Source of the DNA: Spirodela intermedia
Lineage: Eukaryota > Streptophyta > Magnoliopsida > Alismatales > Araceae
Assembly (NCBI GenBank): GCA_902729315.2
Contig: LR746270.1
Coordinates: 5,421,721 to 5,485,720 of the forward strand
DNA length: 64,000 nt
Direction: 5' to 3'
Below the pieces are notes generated by a model. It was not told the origin of the DNA. It searched no databases and worked only from the letters and a program-made list of their open reading frames with translations. Position numbers and translations under genes: made by a program. Shown here piece by piece: positions 25,253 through 38,607 of the stretch (its first letter is position 1; each line of letters begins with the position of its first letter).

Positions 25253-28200
25253 TTAAGAGATTACGGAGACATCGAGCAAGAGGAGGCCGAGGAGGAGGAG
25301 ACAGGCCGCTGCCGCCCTGGTTGTGGTGGCGTCGCCGCCTCCAGAGTAGGAGCTGGGGAGCTGGGGGTAGAGGTCCGGGGGGGGCATCACGCAGTCCTCG
25401 CCGTTGAACATAATCCGCCTTGGAAAGGTCCAGCCCGCCTTGAAGGTGAAGGCGGCGGGGTCCTTGCGCAGCAGCATCTCCGTCTGGACGTTCCCACTCT
25501 CGCCGTACTGGAGCAGGATGTCGTTGTAGTAGGGGATCCCCCAGAACATCGCCGTATCGTCTGCAAGAACACGCTAGGCCTCGGGTTGGAAATATGGCAA
25601 GGGGATGAACATAGCTTCTACTGAATCAAATGCGGGGTTTTCCTATAGTTGGACCCACAGAAATATACTCTCTCTCTCTATCTCTCTCTCTCTCGTAATC
25701 TCAAAACCGATGAACTTCTAGTCCGAAAAAATGGATAAAAAATAGAAAAGCCACTGAAAATAGGAGAGATACAGCCTTTTCGATCTGTACCCAGATCCTA
25801 AAACAATGAATTTCATGGAATATGATGCCATTTTCTGGGGAAAAAGGGATACAGAAAAAAGAAATCCTAATGCTTGTATGATGATGCAGACTTACTGATT
25901 GGTCCATAATTACGGAGATACTCATGCTCGAAGCTGAAGACCTGCGTCAGTCTCTCAAGGTTGGGATGGTTGACGACCAGATTCCACTCGCTGTAGTTGT
26001 GGACCAAGTTGTAATTGGTCACCGTCACTTTGACCCTCCAGTACTCTCTGTAGCTCACCTTCACATGCCAGTGAATCTGAATCGGGCACATGTGCTGGGT
26101 GCACCTCACAAAGGGTGGAGGCGAGTCTCCATCATTGGGAAACTGTAGAACTTGTGCTTCTTCCCCATACCTAGCATGGAACAAGCAGAACCATGGATAA
26201 GAACGGAGAATAAGAAGAAAATAAATAAATAAATAAATAAATCACGGCCCTTTCATTACCAAAGGAGATGCTATTTAATGGATTAAAATAGAGAAAATAA
26301 CAGCGGGAATGTTGGGCCATGGCTACGGAAGAAGAGAGACAGAGAAAGAGGAAACTTGCCTTGCACATTTCACTGCTGATGGACCATCTGGGCACCCGCA
26401 GCTGCAATGGGGGCACTCGACGATGGTACTGCTGTAAAATGTGGAGAGAGATACACAGCAGCTGGGGCTGGCCGATGCTATGAATTGAGAGTAGGAGCAT
26501 GTGACTTTCCACGTATCTGAAAAAAAATCATCCTGGAGCGGATCAACATCTTGAAAGAAGATGAAAGAAGAGATGGGGACGCTGCTTCTAATCTATGGCA
26601 GGAGAAAATAAAATGATCAATGCCACATAGAGGCTTAGCCATCTGATGGAACTAACTTAGTCAACCTTCAAAGGATGAATAATCTTCCACTTCTGTCACA
26701 AAAATATAATTTTTCTTTTCTTCTTTCTTTCTATTAGAAGTGTCGATGCTTCTTAACATCATATTCGCATGGCCACCTGCCAACTTTCTCAACGCTTTGG
26801 TGCATCCCGCCAGACTAGTCCTATTCCAAGGCAATGATTTTCTGCATGTGAATGAAGACATGCCCTGACCGACGCCTATGGGGCATGTATGAAGACCAAA
26901 TATAGTTAAATCCGAGGTATTCAAGGGGTCCACGATGATGGTTTAGGAATTAGTCCGAATAAATTCCCCTCCAAACACATAAATATCAAATAATCAAACC
27001 CAAGAGAAAATATAGATATGTTCTCAAATCCAAACCCTCCCCACTCTCTCCCAGAGGTCACTTACGGAGAGCTTGTGTCTTCCTCCTCTTATCTCCACTC
27101 AGAAACTTGGTAGGATCAGAGTCAATTGCCTCCCCGCAAGTGTAGCCGTGGAGCCCAAGAGCAAAGTTCCGGGGTCTTAGGACCTCATGCTTTTTGCCAT
27201 ACCGAATATTACCGACATCAATCTGGAAAGAGGCAGCACTGCTGGATGGGCCCTGAGTTATGGAGGACAGCACTCCCGCTTTACAGCAGTTGCGCACTTG
27301 ATAGTTGTATGGAGTCCCTGGAAGTAGGTCGACGACGACAGGCCATTTCAGGCAGCAGTGGGGCAGCTGCCCCTTGTACTTGCTGCAGTTCCCTTGCTCT
27401 GATGCCTCTGCACCCCGTATATCCCAGATCACTTCATCCCCCGGCCACTCCCACTTGAGCTTCCAACCCGGTCTCTCAACGTGGCGGAAGAGCTGATAGT
27501 TGTTGATGTCCACCATTGCCTGTAGAGCATCGAAACAGAGCAATGTCAACTGTACTAAAGTTGGAAAGAAAGAAAAAAAAACAGATATTTTTGTACGTGA
27601 CTATGGATACAAATATATAAATAAGCATATCTACATGTATTAGAGTAGACAAACCATAGCTTGGGCTCATGATCCTGATCATCTCGTCACCTATTTATTC
27701 ATCTCATGGTTACAATGGGGCTCTTTTTCTCTCTTTAGTTTTTACCCACTAGACAATAATTCTATGATGAATCACAGAAGTCAGCAGCCAGCTGAAGAAA
27801 TAGCAGCCGAAGGCAATTCGGAAAAGTTTCATGGGGGAGTGGATGAGGGTGATGGTTAAAAGTGGAATCAGGTTATGGTTGGAAACCAAAGGATGTCTGT
27901 TAATTTATTTATCAAGAGACATGTTATCAGCGTACTGATATGTTAATTTTGGTGTCAAGTGACGATTCTGAGAATAAAATCTTCGTGGAAAACGAGGAGA
28001 AGAAAATCAGCATTGAATGAAGATGGGAGCAGAGGCATACTACATATCCGCTGTCCGTCAGCTGCATCAAATCCCACTTGATGGTGATGTTCCCGTTCGG
28101 GTCGAACGGATCATAGGAATCTGATTCCAACACAATGGGAGGAATAAGCAGCATCATAGAAAAGAAATTGCGTGTGGAGAAAGCGAGAGACTATGCTACC

Positions 28201-28275
28201 AGCTGGAGGTATCCACCGGAGAAGAAGAAGAGGAAGAAGTGCAGAGAGGCAGGCGAACGAGGGCGAGGTGGCCAT
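25253..28275 (-). CDS. COBRA-like GPI-anchored protein
   Basis: Six exons: 28275-28200, 28120-28044, 27519-27066, 26516-26360, 26170-25896, 25560-25253; 1347 nt, 448 aa, close to the usual ~450. Exon 1 encodes a signal peptide (MATSPSFACLSALLPLLLLR). Then come DSYDPFDPNGNITIKWD, PGWKLKWEWPGDEVIW, the Cys-rich CCVSLSTFYSSTIVECPHC with CSCGC, and RRIMFNGEDCVMPPPDLYP. The C-terminus (SYSGGGDATTTRAAAA followed by a Leu-rich tail) fits a GPI-anchor signal. COBRA-like proteins sit at the outer plasma membrane/wall and affect cellulose deposition. The intron after exon 4 uses a GC donor (AG|GCAAGT, 26359-26358). Intron 1 is only 79 nt, so reading through it would give a false Met start at 28157. Which COBL subgroup it belongs to is undecided. 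Confidence 0.93.
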
Positions 28276-29219
28276 TAGAGACTATGTAGCGGAGCTCCCC
28301 TGTGAGGTAGAAGTCTCGGCTGGTCCTCTCCGTTCTTCTCTGCCACCGTCTGGGGGCATCAGCACAATGCCCAGTTTAGAAGGAATGCCAGCAGCCCATC
28401 TCCGCCCAATAACGAAAGAGGGAGAGAGAGAGAAACCGACGCGTGACTGTCGTGCCCACAAGAATTCACAGCCCGCGGGCATACGAGTAGGAGTAAGAGG
28501 ATTATGGAACATTGTCTGGCTGTCTTCTTGGAGGATTCTCCTTCCCCTCCGATAATGGAATGAATGCCACGCGCACGCAACGCCATTCAATGCTGGATTT
28601 GGAGAGACGGGGTCCGGTGCAGATACCCAGATCGCCATTTCCTCTTCTTCCCCTCACCCTTCCCCCCTCCCCCCTCCCCCCCTTCTCTCTCTATCTCTCT
28701 ATCTCTCTATCTCTCTCTCCCTCTCCTTCTCCCTCTCCCTCTCCCTCTCTAGCCGATGGGTGGACCGATCTCCGCTCCCGTTTGGGCAGCGGTTATGCAG
28801 ACGCAGGGCCAGTCGCTGACGCGCGTTTGCCACGTAGCGCCCCCGCCATTTCTGCACTGAGAACCGGGAGGACGAGAAGGGAAGGGGGACGAATGGGGGA
28901 GGGGGGCTGGAGATGAGGCAGAGGACGGTCCCTCCAGGAGGGGTATGGCGCTGTAATGACGGCGAGACAGCGGTGGAGGCGATTCATGAAGACGATCTGC
29001 CGGGTTTCAAGAGAGGGGGAGAGAAAAAAAAAGACTTTTTTTAGTTTCGAGCTCACAAAATCATGAAAAGGGGCAGGGACTGTTGGGCTTCTGAGGCCCA
29101 GTACGCAGATCCGTGAGACGACGGCCTCGTCCAAGATCTTTCTTTTCGTTCGGGATTTTGCTCCAGGGATTTTGCTACTGCAGAAGGCCGCCGTCTGTGC
29201 CTTCGTTGTCTCGTCGTCC
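28276..29219. promoter_or_regulatory. Head-to-head promoter region of COBRA-like (-) and CRM (+) genes
   Basis: 944 bp between the two ATGs, so both genes must draw promoters and 5' UTRs from it. It contains a CT-rich microsatellite at about 28676-28750. No clear TATA box was picked out for either gene. Confidence 0.55.
28676..28750. repeat. CT-rich microsatellite (CTCTCTAT / CTCTCC units)
   Basis: Imperfect pyrimidine repeat in the shared upstream region. Such GA/CT tracts are common in plant promoters and 5' UTRs; no function is shown here. Confidence 0.85.
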
Positions 29220-31466
29220 ATGGCGTCGGCCGGAGCGGTCGCCTCGGGCGTCCGTCAGCATCTATGGCGGTCCCCTTCTCACCCCCTCCTTTGCTCTTCT
29301 CATCTCGGCCACCGTAGCAGGGAAGGTCTCCGTCCTCTGACCCTATTCTCTACCTTATCCTTTCCCCCTTCCACTTCCCATCGTCCTCCATTTACGCTGG
29401 CTCAGTCGCGATTTTCTCTCTCGTCATTGGGGTCCCGAGGGCTCTTCTCAGCCCCGGTGGCAGCAGCGTCTTCGCCAGGCACCCGGGACACTGTCTCTCG
29501 TTCTCTGGATGAGGAGAACGACGAAGAAGGGGAGTCCCAGGGGGAAGAGGATGAGTATGATGTTGCCTCCTACGATGATGAAGAAGATGGAGAGGAGGAG
29601 GAAGGGGAAGATGAAATGGACGATAAAACAGGAGAAGGCTTAGATATCCGGGTGAAAATGGAGGACCGGTCTGATGGTGAGACGCCTTCACTGCAAGGGC
29701 AGGAATTTCCGAGATACCCGTCTCCGGTGCTGAGCGTGAAGGAGAAGAAGGAGTTAGCCTCATACGCCCACAGCCTCGGGAAGAAGCTGAAATCCCAACA
29801 GGTCGGCAAGTCTGGGGTCACTCCCTCTGTTGTTGCCGCCTTCCTTGAGACTCTCGAGGCTAATGAGCTCCTCAAGGTACCGCATCTGCCACTTTTTCTC
29901 ATTCTTCTGCGTTGAATTCTTAGAATTTCATCGTTTTTTCTTGTTCTAATTCTAGATTTGTAGACACCTGACAGTTGACTTTGAAAAAAATGATATCATC
30001 AAAAATGAACAGGCAGCAGCTCAAAAATCTTATTGAATGGATGATCCACACTTCCTATTTAGTCATCAAATTAGCCGTATTGCTTTTTTTTCATGCTAGA
30101 CTTTGAGCTCATTTTTTTAATTATAAGAAGGTTTCTATCTCTTTTTATGGATGACAACAGAAATCGTCTATTCCCTGTGACCCTGCAAGCGTCTAAGATT
30201 AGTCAGAGTCAGTCTCACTTTCAAGTTAGTGATAGAAGATCTTGTCACTCTAACTAGCAATTTCAGCTCAGAACTTCTCATGGCAGTGTCAATCAAGCAA
30301 ATGGCTCAATTTGACCCAATCCGTCCCTTGTGATTTTGAATCTTCATCAGTGGGTCAACTAGAAAATCATATTCCTCCAAGAATCGGAGGGAGTAGACAC
30401 TTGTTGTGGGTTTAGCTGCTTCGAGGGGATGAATTTTGTACTCTACTAGTTTAGTTACACTTTTTTTCAGTCGATATAGTTCATGATTGGAGCTGCACGT
30501 GAATTTAATTTTTTTTTTATACTCTTAATAATAAAGAGTATGTTCAATTTATGGGTCTATGATTGGGTATTTTAATCACTTTATGGATCTTTGTCTTAAA
30601 ATAATGAAAATAATCCTATTATATTCTTGCAACAAGGGTATAAACCAAAAGTTTCCCAAATGACTGTAATAAGTCGGCCTAGTCTTCGACTCATGGAAAA
30701 TTCTGAATGGCCTCATCACCCCACGAGACCAGGAAGCTTGTACATCATTTTTCTCTCAGAATTGCTGCATGCCATTCTGCGTCGAGTTGCATGAGTTGAT
30801 GTTCTGAAAATGTGCTTCACAAGGAGTCATGGATCAGAAGACCGAGCGTGTGTTTGATCATTGTTTTTGATGTCTCTGTGGTTAATTTTGGGAGACCCTG
30901 TTAAATTGTTGGCTGATTGAAAATAGCCCGAACAGGCTCTTGACTGCCATGTTCAAAGATTTAAACATGTTCTATAAAATGATATCGACAAAATATAGAG
31001 TGGAATCTTAAGTGATTTCTGCGTGAAGGGTCATCCTTCTTGTGGTAATGGCATTAAATTCTGTAAAAAAAAAAAGAAATGTTCTCATTTTAGTTGATTG
31101 TGATTATAACTCTCCGACACTTTCTAGTCTGGCCCATCTCCTACAAGTGAGTGTGTTCTGAATCAGTCTTCCTCTGGTCTCAATGAACAACAGCTTAAAG
31201 TGCATGGAAACTGCCCTGGGGAGCTGCCAGACGTCATCAGGCTATTGGAGGCATCAACTGGGTCGGTGGCTGTGGGGCGGATCGGCCGATCCGTCATTCT
31301 CTACCGACCAAGCATCAGCAAGATGCAGCAAGCCCGAGAGCAGCAGGCCGTCAGGAAGCCTCAGAGGTCCAGATCCTTTGGGGGCTCTTCACGGCCCAAT
31401 GGGCCGAAGGACCAAATGGGAAGTCCCTTTCTCTGTCGGAGCGGCCGCAGGCCAGCCAAAGCTTAG
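29220..31466 (+). CDS. Single CRM-domain (CRS1/YhbY) RNA-binding protein, probably organellar
   Basis: Two exons, 29220-29876 and 31194-31466 (intron 1317 nt, phase 0); 309 aa. The first ~75 residues are Ser/Arg/Leu-rich and look like a plastid or mitochondrial transit peptide. An acidic stretch (Glu/Asp-rich, ~90-135) follows, then the CRM fold: LSVKEKKELASYAHSLGKKL, QVGKSGVTPSVVAAF, then across the splice ELLK|LKVHGNCPGELPDV, and VGRIGRSVILYRPS. The GKSG loop and the GRIGRSVILYRP strand are diagnostic. CRM proteins bind intron or ribosomal RNA in organelles; the specific target is unknown. I recall Arabidopsis At2g21350 as the same type. The tail (RSRSFGGSSRPNG) is basic and low-complexity. 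ATG 29220 is the first Met after a TTG-initiated longer frame. Confidence 0.9.
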
Positions 31467-33539
31467 TGGGAGCTTCTATCTGCCCGGCTCATACTCCCAT
31501 GGGAGGGCTGGGGGGCGCAGGTTTCCCCTTGCTTTAGGCATATTTGACCGAGGTTTCAGGGTTCTAGGTGGTGGCTGTCCTTTGAGTGGATCCTTGAATT
31601 GAATCCTTCATTGGGTGTGCTATATTGGTGGGCTAAGACCATGTAATTGACGGTCAATTATTCAGTCATCCCATGAGGTGGTCTCTAGGGATCAAGGAAT
31701 AGGCTATGAGAAACTTAAGATTTAGTCTTCAGAGGCAACATGTGAAGGTTTTGCCCTAAAAGGTAAAACTTATGTGAGATTGGAGTGATATGGTTTTCAA
31801 TCTGCTGTGGGATTGAAAAGGGGGAAGTCGAGTGTCCATTTCCATTGTGTGTGTATGTGTGTGCGCGTAGCTAGAGAGAGAGAGAGAGTAATATGCATAA
31901 CATTTCTCTTAAGTATGATGTCGTAGTTATTTTCCTTGATAATTTTAATGTCATTGCATATAAACTACCTAGCTTCATTCGATGCCCAAATGGTAGGCCC
32001 ACTAAGGTCTTCCACATTGCCTTTGATTGACTAATACTCAATTTTCTGACAAATTCTTTAGTACCATGGGGGAAATGAAATGAGATTACGAAATGAATAC
32101 ATAAAAAATTAAATGTTTTAGTATAACACAAGCAACTCCACCCACTAGGAAATAAGCTACTAATGGTTAGTTATTTCTTATTTTTTAAAAAAATGGTTTC
32201 TTCATCAATAATTTTGAACTATTTCATAATTACTTGGATTTTCTTTTCAAAAGTAAATTGGTGTCATGAGGAAGTTGGCTTCATTTATTGAGAAAATACT
32301 TCAATCTTTTACCCATTACTTAGAGAAACGGCATATTTTCTAAGAATTTTAATGAATTACCCTCTAAAATATCTATATATCGAATGAATGTACATAAAAC
32401 CTTAAAAAAATAGATTATAGATTAAAACAACTAGTCTTAACCCTAATCTGATGTAGCATATCACTTTTGAAAAAAGAAAAGGGCAGAAAGTTTTTGATTC
32501 AAGTGCCTTGGAAGTGTAAAAATGTGGACTACAAATCTTTGGTGCATGATTCCAAAGTAATTGAATCATGCACCAGAGTTTTAGGTTTTATAATTACCCT
32601 ATTTGGAGTTGTTTTGAATTTCTTTCCTAAAATGATTCAGCTTTTAGGGGGGGCTCAATTATTTCTTGGCCCCTTTAGAGGTCACCCTGTTGTAACCTAA
32701 AGGGCATTTTAATTAGTCTCATTGATAGATTTTTCTATTACTTGTGGATCCAAGAAATATTATTTTAATCCTTGTAGACTCAAGGATACTCAAAATTTAA
32801 TCTTTATATATTTAAAGGCATATTTATGATCCTTGTGGATTCAAAGATTAAGAAAAATTGTGTCTTGGTAACTAATATGAAGCTCCCATCTCCAAAATTA
32901 TAACTATTATTACCATTTTCCATTGAGCACCCACAATTTCTTTACGTAAATTTATGTTCACACAGTTGATTTTTACTATTTTTTTTAATTAAAAAAGAAT
33001 CTCAAATGTTTCCATCATCATAAGCCCATCAATCCACCGTTTTGCTGCAAACTGTAGTATTTTAAAATATATTTAGATAAATTTGGGGATAATTCTTATT
33101 CATCATATTTAGTGAGGAAGTTCTCCATAATTGTTCATCCATCCCATGCTTAGCCGTTCTGGTTTTGCACGAGATGGATGGGTACTATATGTGAGCCAAT
33201 CCAAAGTGGACTTGTTGCAGTTCATCCTGTTCTTGATCTACCGATTTGGCAAGACTTCATGGTGGGTTTTGGGCCTGTCGAATCCAAGCCGCAAGGTTTG
33301 ATCTGTAAAGAGGGTAAATTTGGTAGGGTTTATGGTGACCTGGTAGGAAGGGGGCCTCTGGGTGGGGTGACTGCTTTTTATCGGATTCGAGCAGCGCTGT
33401 GACAATTTTGGGTCAGCTCTTGGATCCGTGCCCTGGGGGATGCTCCCTCTTCCTCTTCCTCTTCTGGGTCCTTCAGCAACACTTCTGCTGCCTGCTTCCT
33501 GAGGAGGAAGGCGGAGGGAGAGATAGGGAGGTTGGGAGG
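31467..33539. other. Intergenic region between CRM and NDUFA5 genes
   Basis: About 2.07 kb. The left third is probably the CRM 3' UTR; the middle is AT-rich with a GA run near 31872-31887. The last ~140 bp are GC-rich and probably the NDUFA5 5' UTR. No homologous peptide or RNA gene was recognised. Confidence 0.5.
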
Positions 33540-36500
33540 ATGTTCGGGCGGTGTTTGCTTACGGGAGGCCGGAGCGCCGGGATGCTTCTGGCCAGGGTGA
33601 AGGAGACGACGGGGATCGTGGGGCTTGATGTGGTGCCGAACGCGAGGGAGGTGCTTATCGGGCTTTACAGTCGCACCCTGAAGGAGATCCAGGCGGTCCC
33701 AGAAGACGAGGGCTATCGCAAGGCCGTCGAGAGCTTCACACAGCACCGGCTCAAGGTGTGCCAGGAAGAGGAGGACTGGGAGCAGATCGAGAAGCGCATC
33801 GGCTGCGGCCAGGTCGAGGAGCTCATAGAGGAGGCGCGGGATGAGCTTACTCTAATTGCCAAGATGATCGGTAAGGAGAGTCCGCCCGGTCGTCCCTTGT
33901 TTTGGTTTCCATCTCGCCTCCCCGATTCCGCACGGCCGCTGAACGGGTTGGCATTTCTGGTAAATGCCTCTTTGGTGAGGATTTCAATCGATTCCCCGGG
34001 GGTTGGGGAGATTTTGGCCTCGATCTAAATTCAGCGTTTCATTTAAAACATTCGGAATCCGATTTGATCAAAATGTCTTCGTGTTCATATTACCTACATT
34101 GTCTCAATGGAATTTGGCAAAAAACATGCGACGCCGAAAACCATCGTGCTCATTTTTCGCATTTGCCTCTTTACTGGGCATTCAGTCGTAACGATTGTGT
34201 AAACGGTATGCTGCATCACTTGCTCGATGTGTTACGCCGTCGACATTCTAACCGAAAGTTTGACTTTCATGAATGTGAGTTTCGAGCAAGTTTTTGTGTT
34301 CCCCTTCTGGGACGCACATTTCGAGCATGGGCCCTTACGAAATGAAATGGAAGGAAGCATCCGATCATATAAGTGTGAATGAAAATGTAGATATGTAAGG
34401 AACTGAAGATGACGGGTTTTGATCATAAAAAACCTGTCTTGCTTCCGTGTGAGTAAATATTCTTCAACGCGATGGTGGAGAATAAATTATGTTCTGTTTA
34501 AGTGTGTTAGTGATGGACTTGTGTTGGAGCCATGAGGAAAAACAACGAGGCTCGCTCGTTGTTGGTGGAGGATGATACATTGAAAAGATGCATAAAAAAC
34601 CGGTCAATGTCGGCCAAGGAGTGCTGTCTTTCGTGGATTTTCATGCTGTTTTGTGAGAACGAATCAACGATGCTATTTTTAGATCGGCTCAGGTCTGTAT
34701 AAAATACAGATGGTTCACTTCCATATATTGCATAGCTTGCGTTCTGCATTTTAATCGTCTCTGTTCATTGTCAACAAAGGGTGGGAAACATGTTATCTTG
34801 TTTTCATGAGTGCGTTTCTACTGTTTTTTTAAATCAATATTCTCTGAGATCTCATGTACACCGAGTTGATCATTGATTTCTATGGACACTAAGAGTATCC
34901 TCTGGACGCTTGAAGAATCTTCAGATTGAAGTTGAATCCTTACCAAGAATCGTTCATTAATGCTATCGTTAGAGATGTCTGCCAAAAATGAATAATGAAC
35001 CACGAAAAGAAGGGAACTGTAGCATGATTATTGAATGAAAGGGGCTCTAAAAGTGAAGGGCAGAATATGATGTCTGTGTGAATTCAACATCCCAATGTAA
35101 GATTGAGAAATTTCTTATATAAGTCATGGATTTTCCACATATTTTCTTATATATTCTGCTAGCTTACAGAGATCAGAGTGAGTTTAATGATGTTTGATTT
35201 TCTAATATCCTTTGGTGAAAGCGATCCTGATTCACATAGTCAGTACATCGAATGCTAACTATAGTTTTGAGCGGTCATTCCCACTTGAAGAACTGAAACA
35301 ACTTTTAGCAGATGTAACATCTGGCTGTCACCTCTTTTAACCTTGTTTTTTGGATGTATAATAGAAAAAAGTAGTTCTGCTAACTATAATCAGGGAAATT
35401 TTTTGCATCTGGTTATCAGGTGCAAAAGTAGAAAATTAGAAAAAGCTCTTTTCAAACCCACTCACTAGCCTATATGTTGTTGCTTCAAGCTGTTTCCTTG
35501 TTATGAGTAAGAGACTCCTCCGTTATGAATGTCTTTACTGTCATCAGGAATCATCTAGTGACAAGTTTTCCATAATGAAGCAAAATGACGAGGCTGAGAG
35601 CTGATGGCATGTATTCGGTTTGTAGGTTTTTATTGTGGATGAACCCAATAGCGGATCTTTTAGTCAATCTTAGTGGTTCCCTTATATATTTATATTTACT
35701 TGAAACACAACAGAAAATTCATGTGCACCCGAATCTGACGGGGAAGAATTCAATCTTTATGTAAGATTGAGTGAGCTATGACAGCACTGGCATCATCTTC
35801 ATGTGGATACGGAAATGACATTTAAATAACTGGGACCTACTTTTTCCTGTTATCTATTATATACTTATGTTTAATGCACATCTCATTATCTTTTTTTCTT
35901 AATCATATCCATTGAAGCCAAACGGCTCTAGATCACCTTTCATTGTAATTTAACTTGGATACTTTCCAATTTGACAATGTTGTAGTGAGGGATTGGTTAG
36001 CAGGCTGCTTTCAGTCTACCTGGTTGTAAATGTCTCAGTAAACTAAACCCTTTTGCAATTTGAAAAATCTGTTCTTTGGAGAATTCCCCCCAAATGAGAG
36101 GGTCCTTGTCTTCTTTAGTAATAGAAGCGAGTACATTCCCCCAACCCTTAGGGAATTTTATGTTACATTGTCATGAGATAGAAATCGATTGTGTTTCTCC
36201 CTCTATTTACAACTTACTTTAATTACCTATCTCCAATCCGAAATCTTCTCTCCTTGCAAATTCGAAATGAATGTACTTGGAGGCCTTTCCTTGATTATCG
36301 AAAGTTTAATTATTAGGCTTGACGCTGGAGGCACTTAAATTTCTTTTTACGTCAGTCTTTTCCAGAAAGAATGCTCAATAGTTCATGTTCCATAAAAGCC
36401 AGGGCTCAAATAGATTATTTTCGGATATGTGATCGCAAATCTTATGTGCCATGTTTCTCTCCTTTTTTTAAGCTTTTTTGCATATTGCTAGAATAAATTA

Positions 36501-37535
36501 GTCTATTAAATATTTGGGAAATGTAAATTATTTGCGTGTTGAATTTTTAGGTGGTTACGTCAGCTTTTAGTTTCCTATTTTCCTTGCCTTCAGACGTGAA
36601 AATATCTAGGTAGAGTTTGATTAATGAACACTTTTGATGTGATTAGCATTTTCTAAATGCTATGGACTACATATATGATCGACACTCTCTCTTCCTTCTT
36701 GAAGAAGAGTTTGGTGGGGGTTATGGGCATGTGTTGTCTGGGGTGGGATGAATTGTTTGGTGGATTTATCTCATGGTATTTCTGGGCTGCTAGAAATAGA
36801 TAGGATGCGTTTCACCAATCAGAAGCCTGAACTGAGGAATATTCCTTAATATATAGAGATGTAGGCTCTTTTCCTCATGGATAATTTTACATAACTCTGG
36901 ATGGGAGAACTCTCTTCTCCGCGTGAGAATCTGATGGAAATCTCTTGGATAAGTCATTCTATGATAACATTCGCATAAAGAGACGACTGCTCTCCCTGAG
37001 GAGTCATACGACGCTGTTCCCTGCAGCCTTCTTGCAACATGGGAGCACAGATATTTAGCTGGCCAGGCCTTGCCTGGCACGCCAGAGGAACAAAGTTAAG
37101 ACAAGGCTAGCATCAGTCGATATGATGAGCATTTGGCTACATGGGCTGTTCCGAGCGCATGTTCCCTACGTAGAATATGAAGAGAGAAGAGCTATGCAGT
37201 GGTGCCTCATTCACATGGCCTTCCTCCTGCTGCATCTCCCTGAGTCTAAGCTTTTCTGACGTCTCTTGTGCTACATGCTAGGCTTGAGTTCTTGTTTATG
37301 CTTCATTTGGCAGACTACTGAACAAGTTTCAATCTGGCCTGCAGAATGGGATCCGTGGGGTGTTCCTGAAGGGTACGAGTGTGAGGTCATTGAAAACGAT
37401 GCTCCGATCCCGAAGCATGTACCTTACCACCGACCACCTCCCCTTCCAGAAGAATTCTTCAAGACGCTGGAGGCCTTGGGTTCTAAATCAGATGCAAAGG
37501 ACGAAGTACCCAGCTCGACCCAATCAAAGGAGTGA
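33540..37535 (+). CDS. NADH dehydrogenase 1 alpha subcomplex subunit 5 (complex I, NDUFA5/B13)
   Basis: Two exons: 33540-33870 and 37345-37535, joined G|AA to give KMI|EWDPWG; 522 nt, 173 aa. Conserved blocks: KETTGIVGLDVVPNAREVL, EDEGYRKAVESFTQHRL, WEQIEKRIGCGQVEELIEEA, then WDPWGVPEGYECEVIENDAP and PKHVPYHRPPPLPEEFFKTL. This is the plant form of the NDUFA5 accessory subunit of mitochondrial complex I, with the plant-type C-terminal extension. It has no long cleavable presequence, in line with the family. The earlier AG at 37314 would cause an in-frame stop, so the acceptor gcag at 37341-37344 was chosen. The intron is unusually long (3474 nt) for a gene of this size. Confidence 0.94.
33871..37344 (+). 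other. 3.47-kb intron of the NDUFA5 gene
   Basis: AT-rich. No coding homology was recognised on either strand; open frames are short and unrelated to known families. The donor is gtaagg and the acceptor gcag. Confidence 0.7.
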
Positions 37536-38607
37536 AACCCAGCAGCCAAGTGTTTGCTGAACGAACAACCATCTCCTGTCAACTTTCCCTTTGATCTTGT
37601 GAATGATGCTGCTTCTGGAAGTTTTGGATTGCTTGCAGAAATAATCGATGCTCGCATAGCTCTTTGAAAACTTTCCATATGATGAAACCCATCTGCTGAA
37701 ATGGGTCTGCATGAATGAATCGGAGATGCCCTCATAAGAGCCACAAGATCCATGATTCTTGCCCAAATCTGTCATTGCGTCTTTTGACCTAGCAGCAAGA
37801 TTCATCAAGCATTTTTGGGATTTCAAATGGAAATCTTCCTTTAAAGAGGTTTTGAGTGGCCTCCGGCAGCCGGGATTCAGGATGCTTGCTTGGTTATGAC
37901 ATGCTTGTTAGCTTCCAATTCCTGCCTTGGACCCCCCTGATTCAGAGAAAATGGATGGTCAATGGCTTGGTGGCTCTCAGAGGTCTTCCTATCTGTCCAT
38001 GGTTCATCTCTGGATTGACCTGTGCTCAGTAGATCTCTCTCTCTCTCTCTCTCTATTCCTTGGAGGGTACCTACTGCAGAGTTGGTGAATTATTGTGGAT
38101 TTTTAAAGGCTGTTAGGTTCCATCTCCAAAAGGGAATGTTCCCAATCGTATCCACGCTGATTTCGAGTCTTCTGTCAATTACTCTGGTCAACAGCAGACC
38201 CGAGTGGGGCTCCATGGGCCTTGGTAGATACCGGGGCATCATTTTCCTACAAATTCTTTGTTTTTTGTATACACAGTGAAATATATTTCGAATGAGCTCC
38301 TTTGCACGCCTGTACGCAAATCATTGAAATCCCACGAAGTCTAATGGCGGTTCAGTGGGGAGAGAAGGGGAGAGAGAGAGAGAGAGAGAGGTATCTAATC
38401 CTGTTCTTGCTTACGCATGGGTCGGTCAAATTCATGTTCAGCGTCCTACAGCGGGGCAGACACTTTCATATGAGAACGGTCCATGACAGCCTTGACTTCT
38501 CCACTTGTCTTTGAGATTTGACGGGTGCGCTCTCCCGGGGACCTTCTGGAGTCACGCAGAGAAATTTTCTACAGCCCAGCAAGTGGCTCATTTCTTTCGA
38601 CGGTCAA

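Noticed and set aside
28121-28157. COBRA-like start at Met 28157
   Set aside because: It lies within a 79-nt intron; splicing to 28275-28200 supplies a proper signal peptide in phase.
37313-37344. Earlier acceptor (37312-37314) for NDUFA5 exon 2
   Set aside because: It would put a stop codon in frame right after the junction; the acceptor at 37344 restores the conserved KMIEWDPWG.
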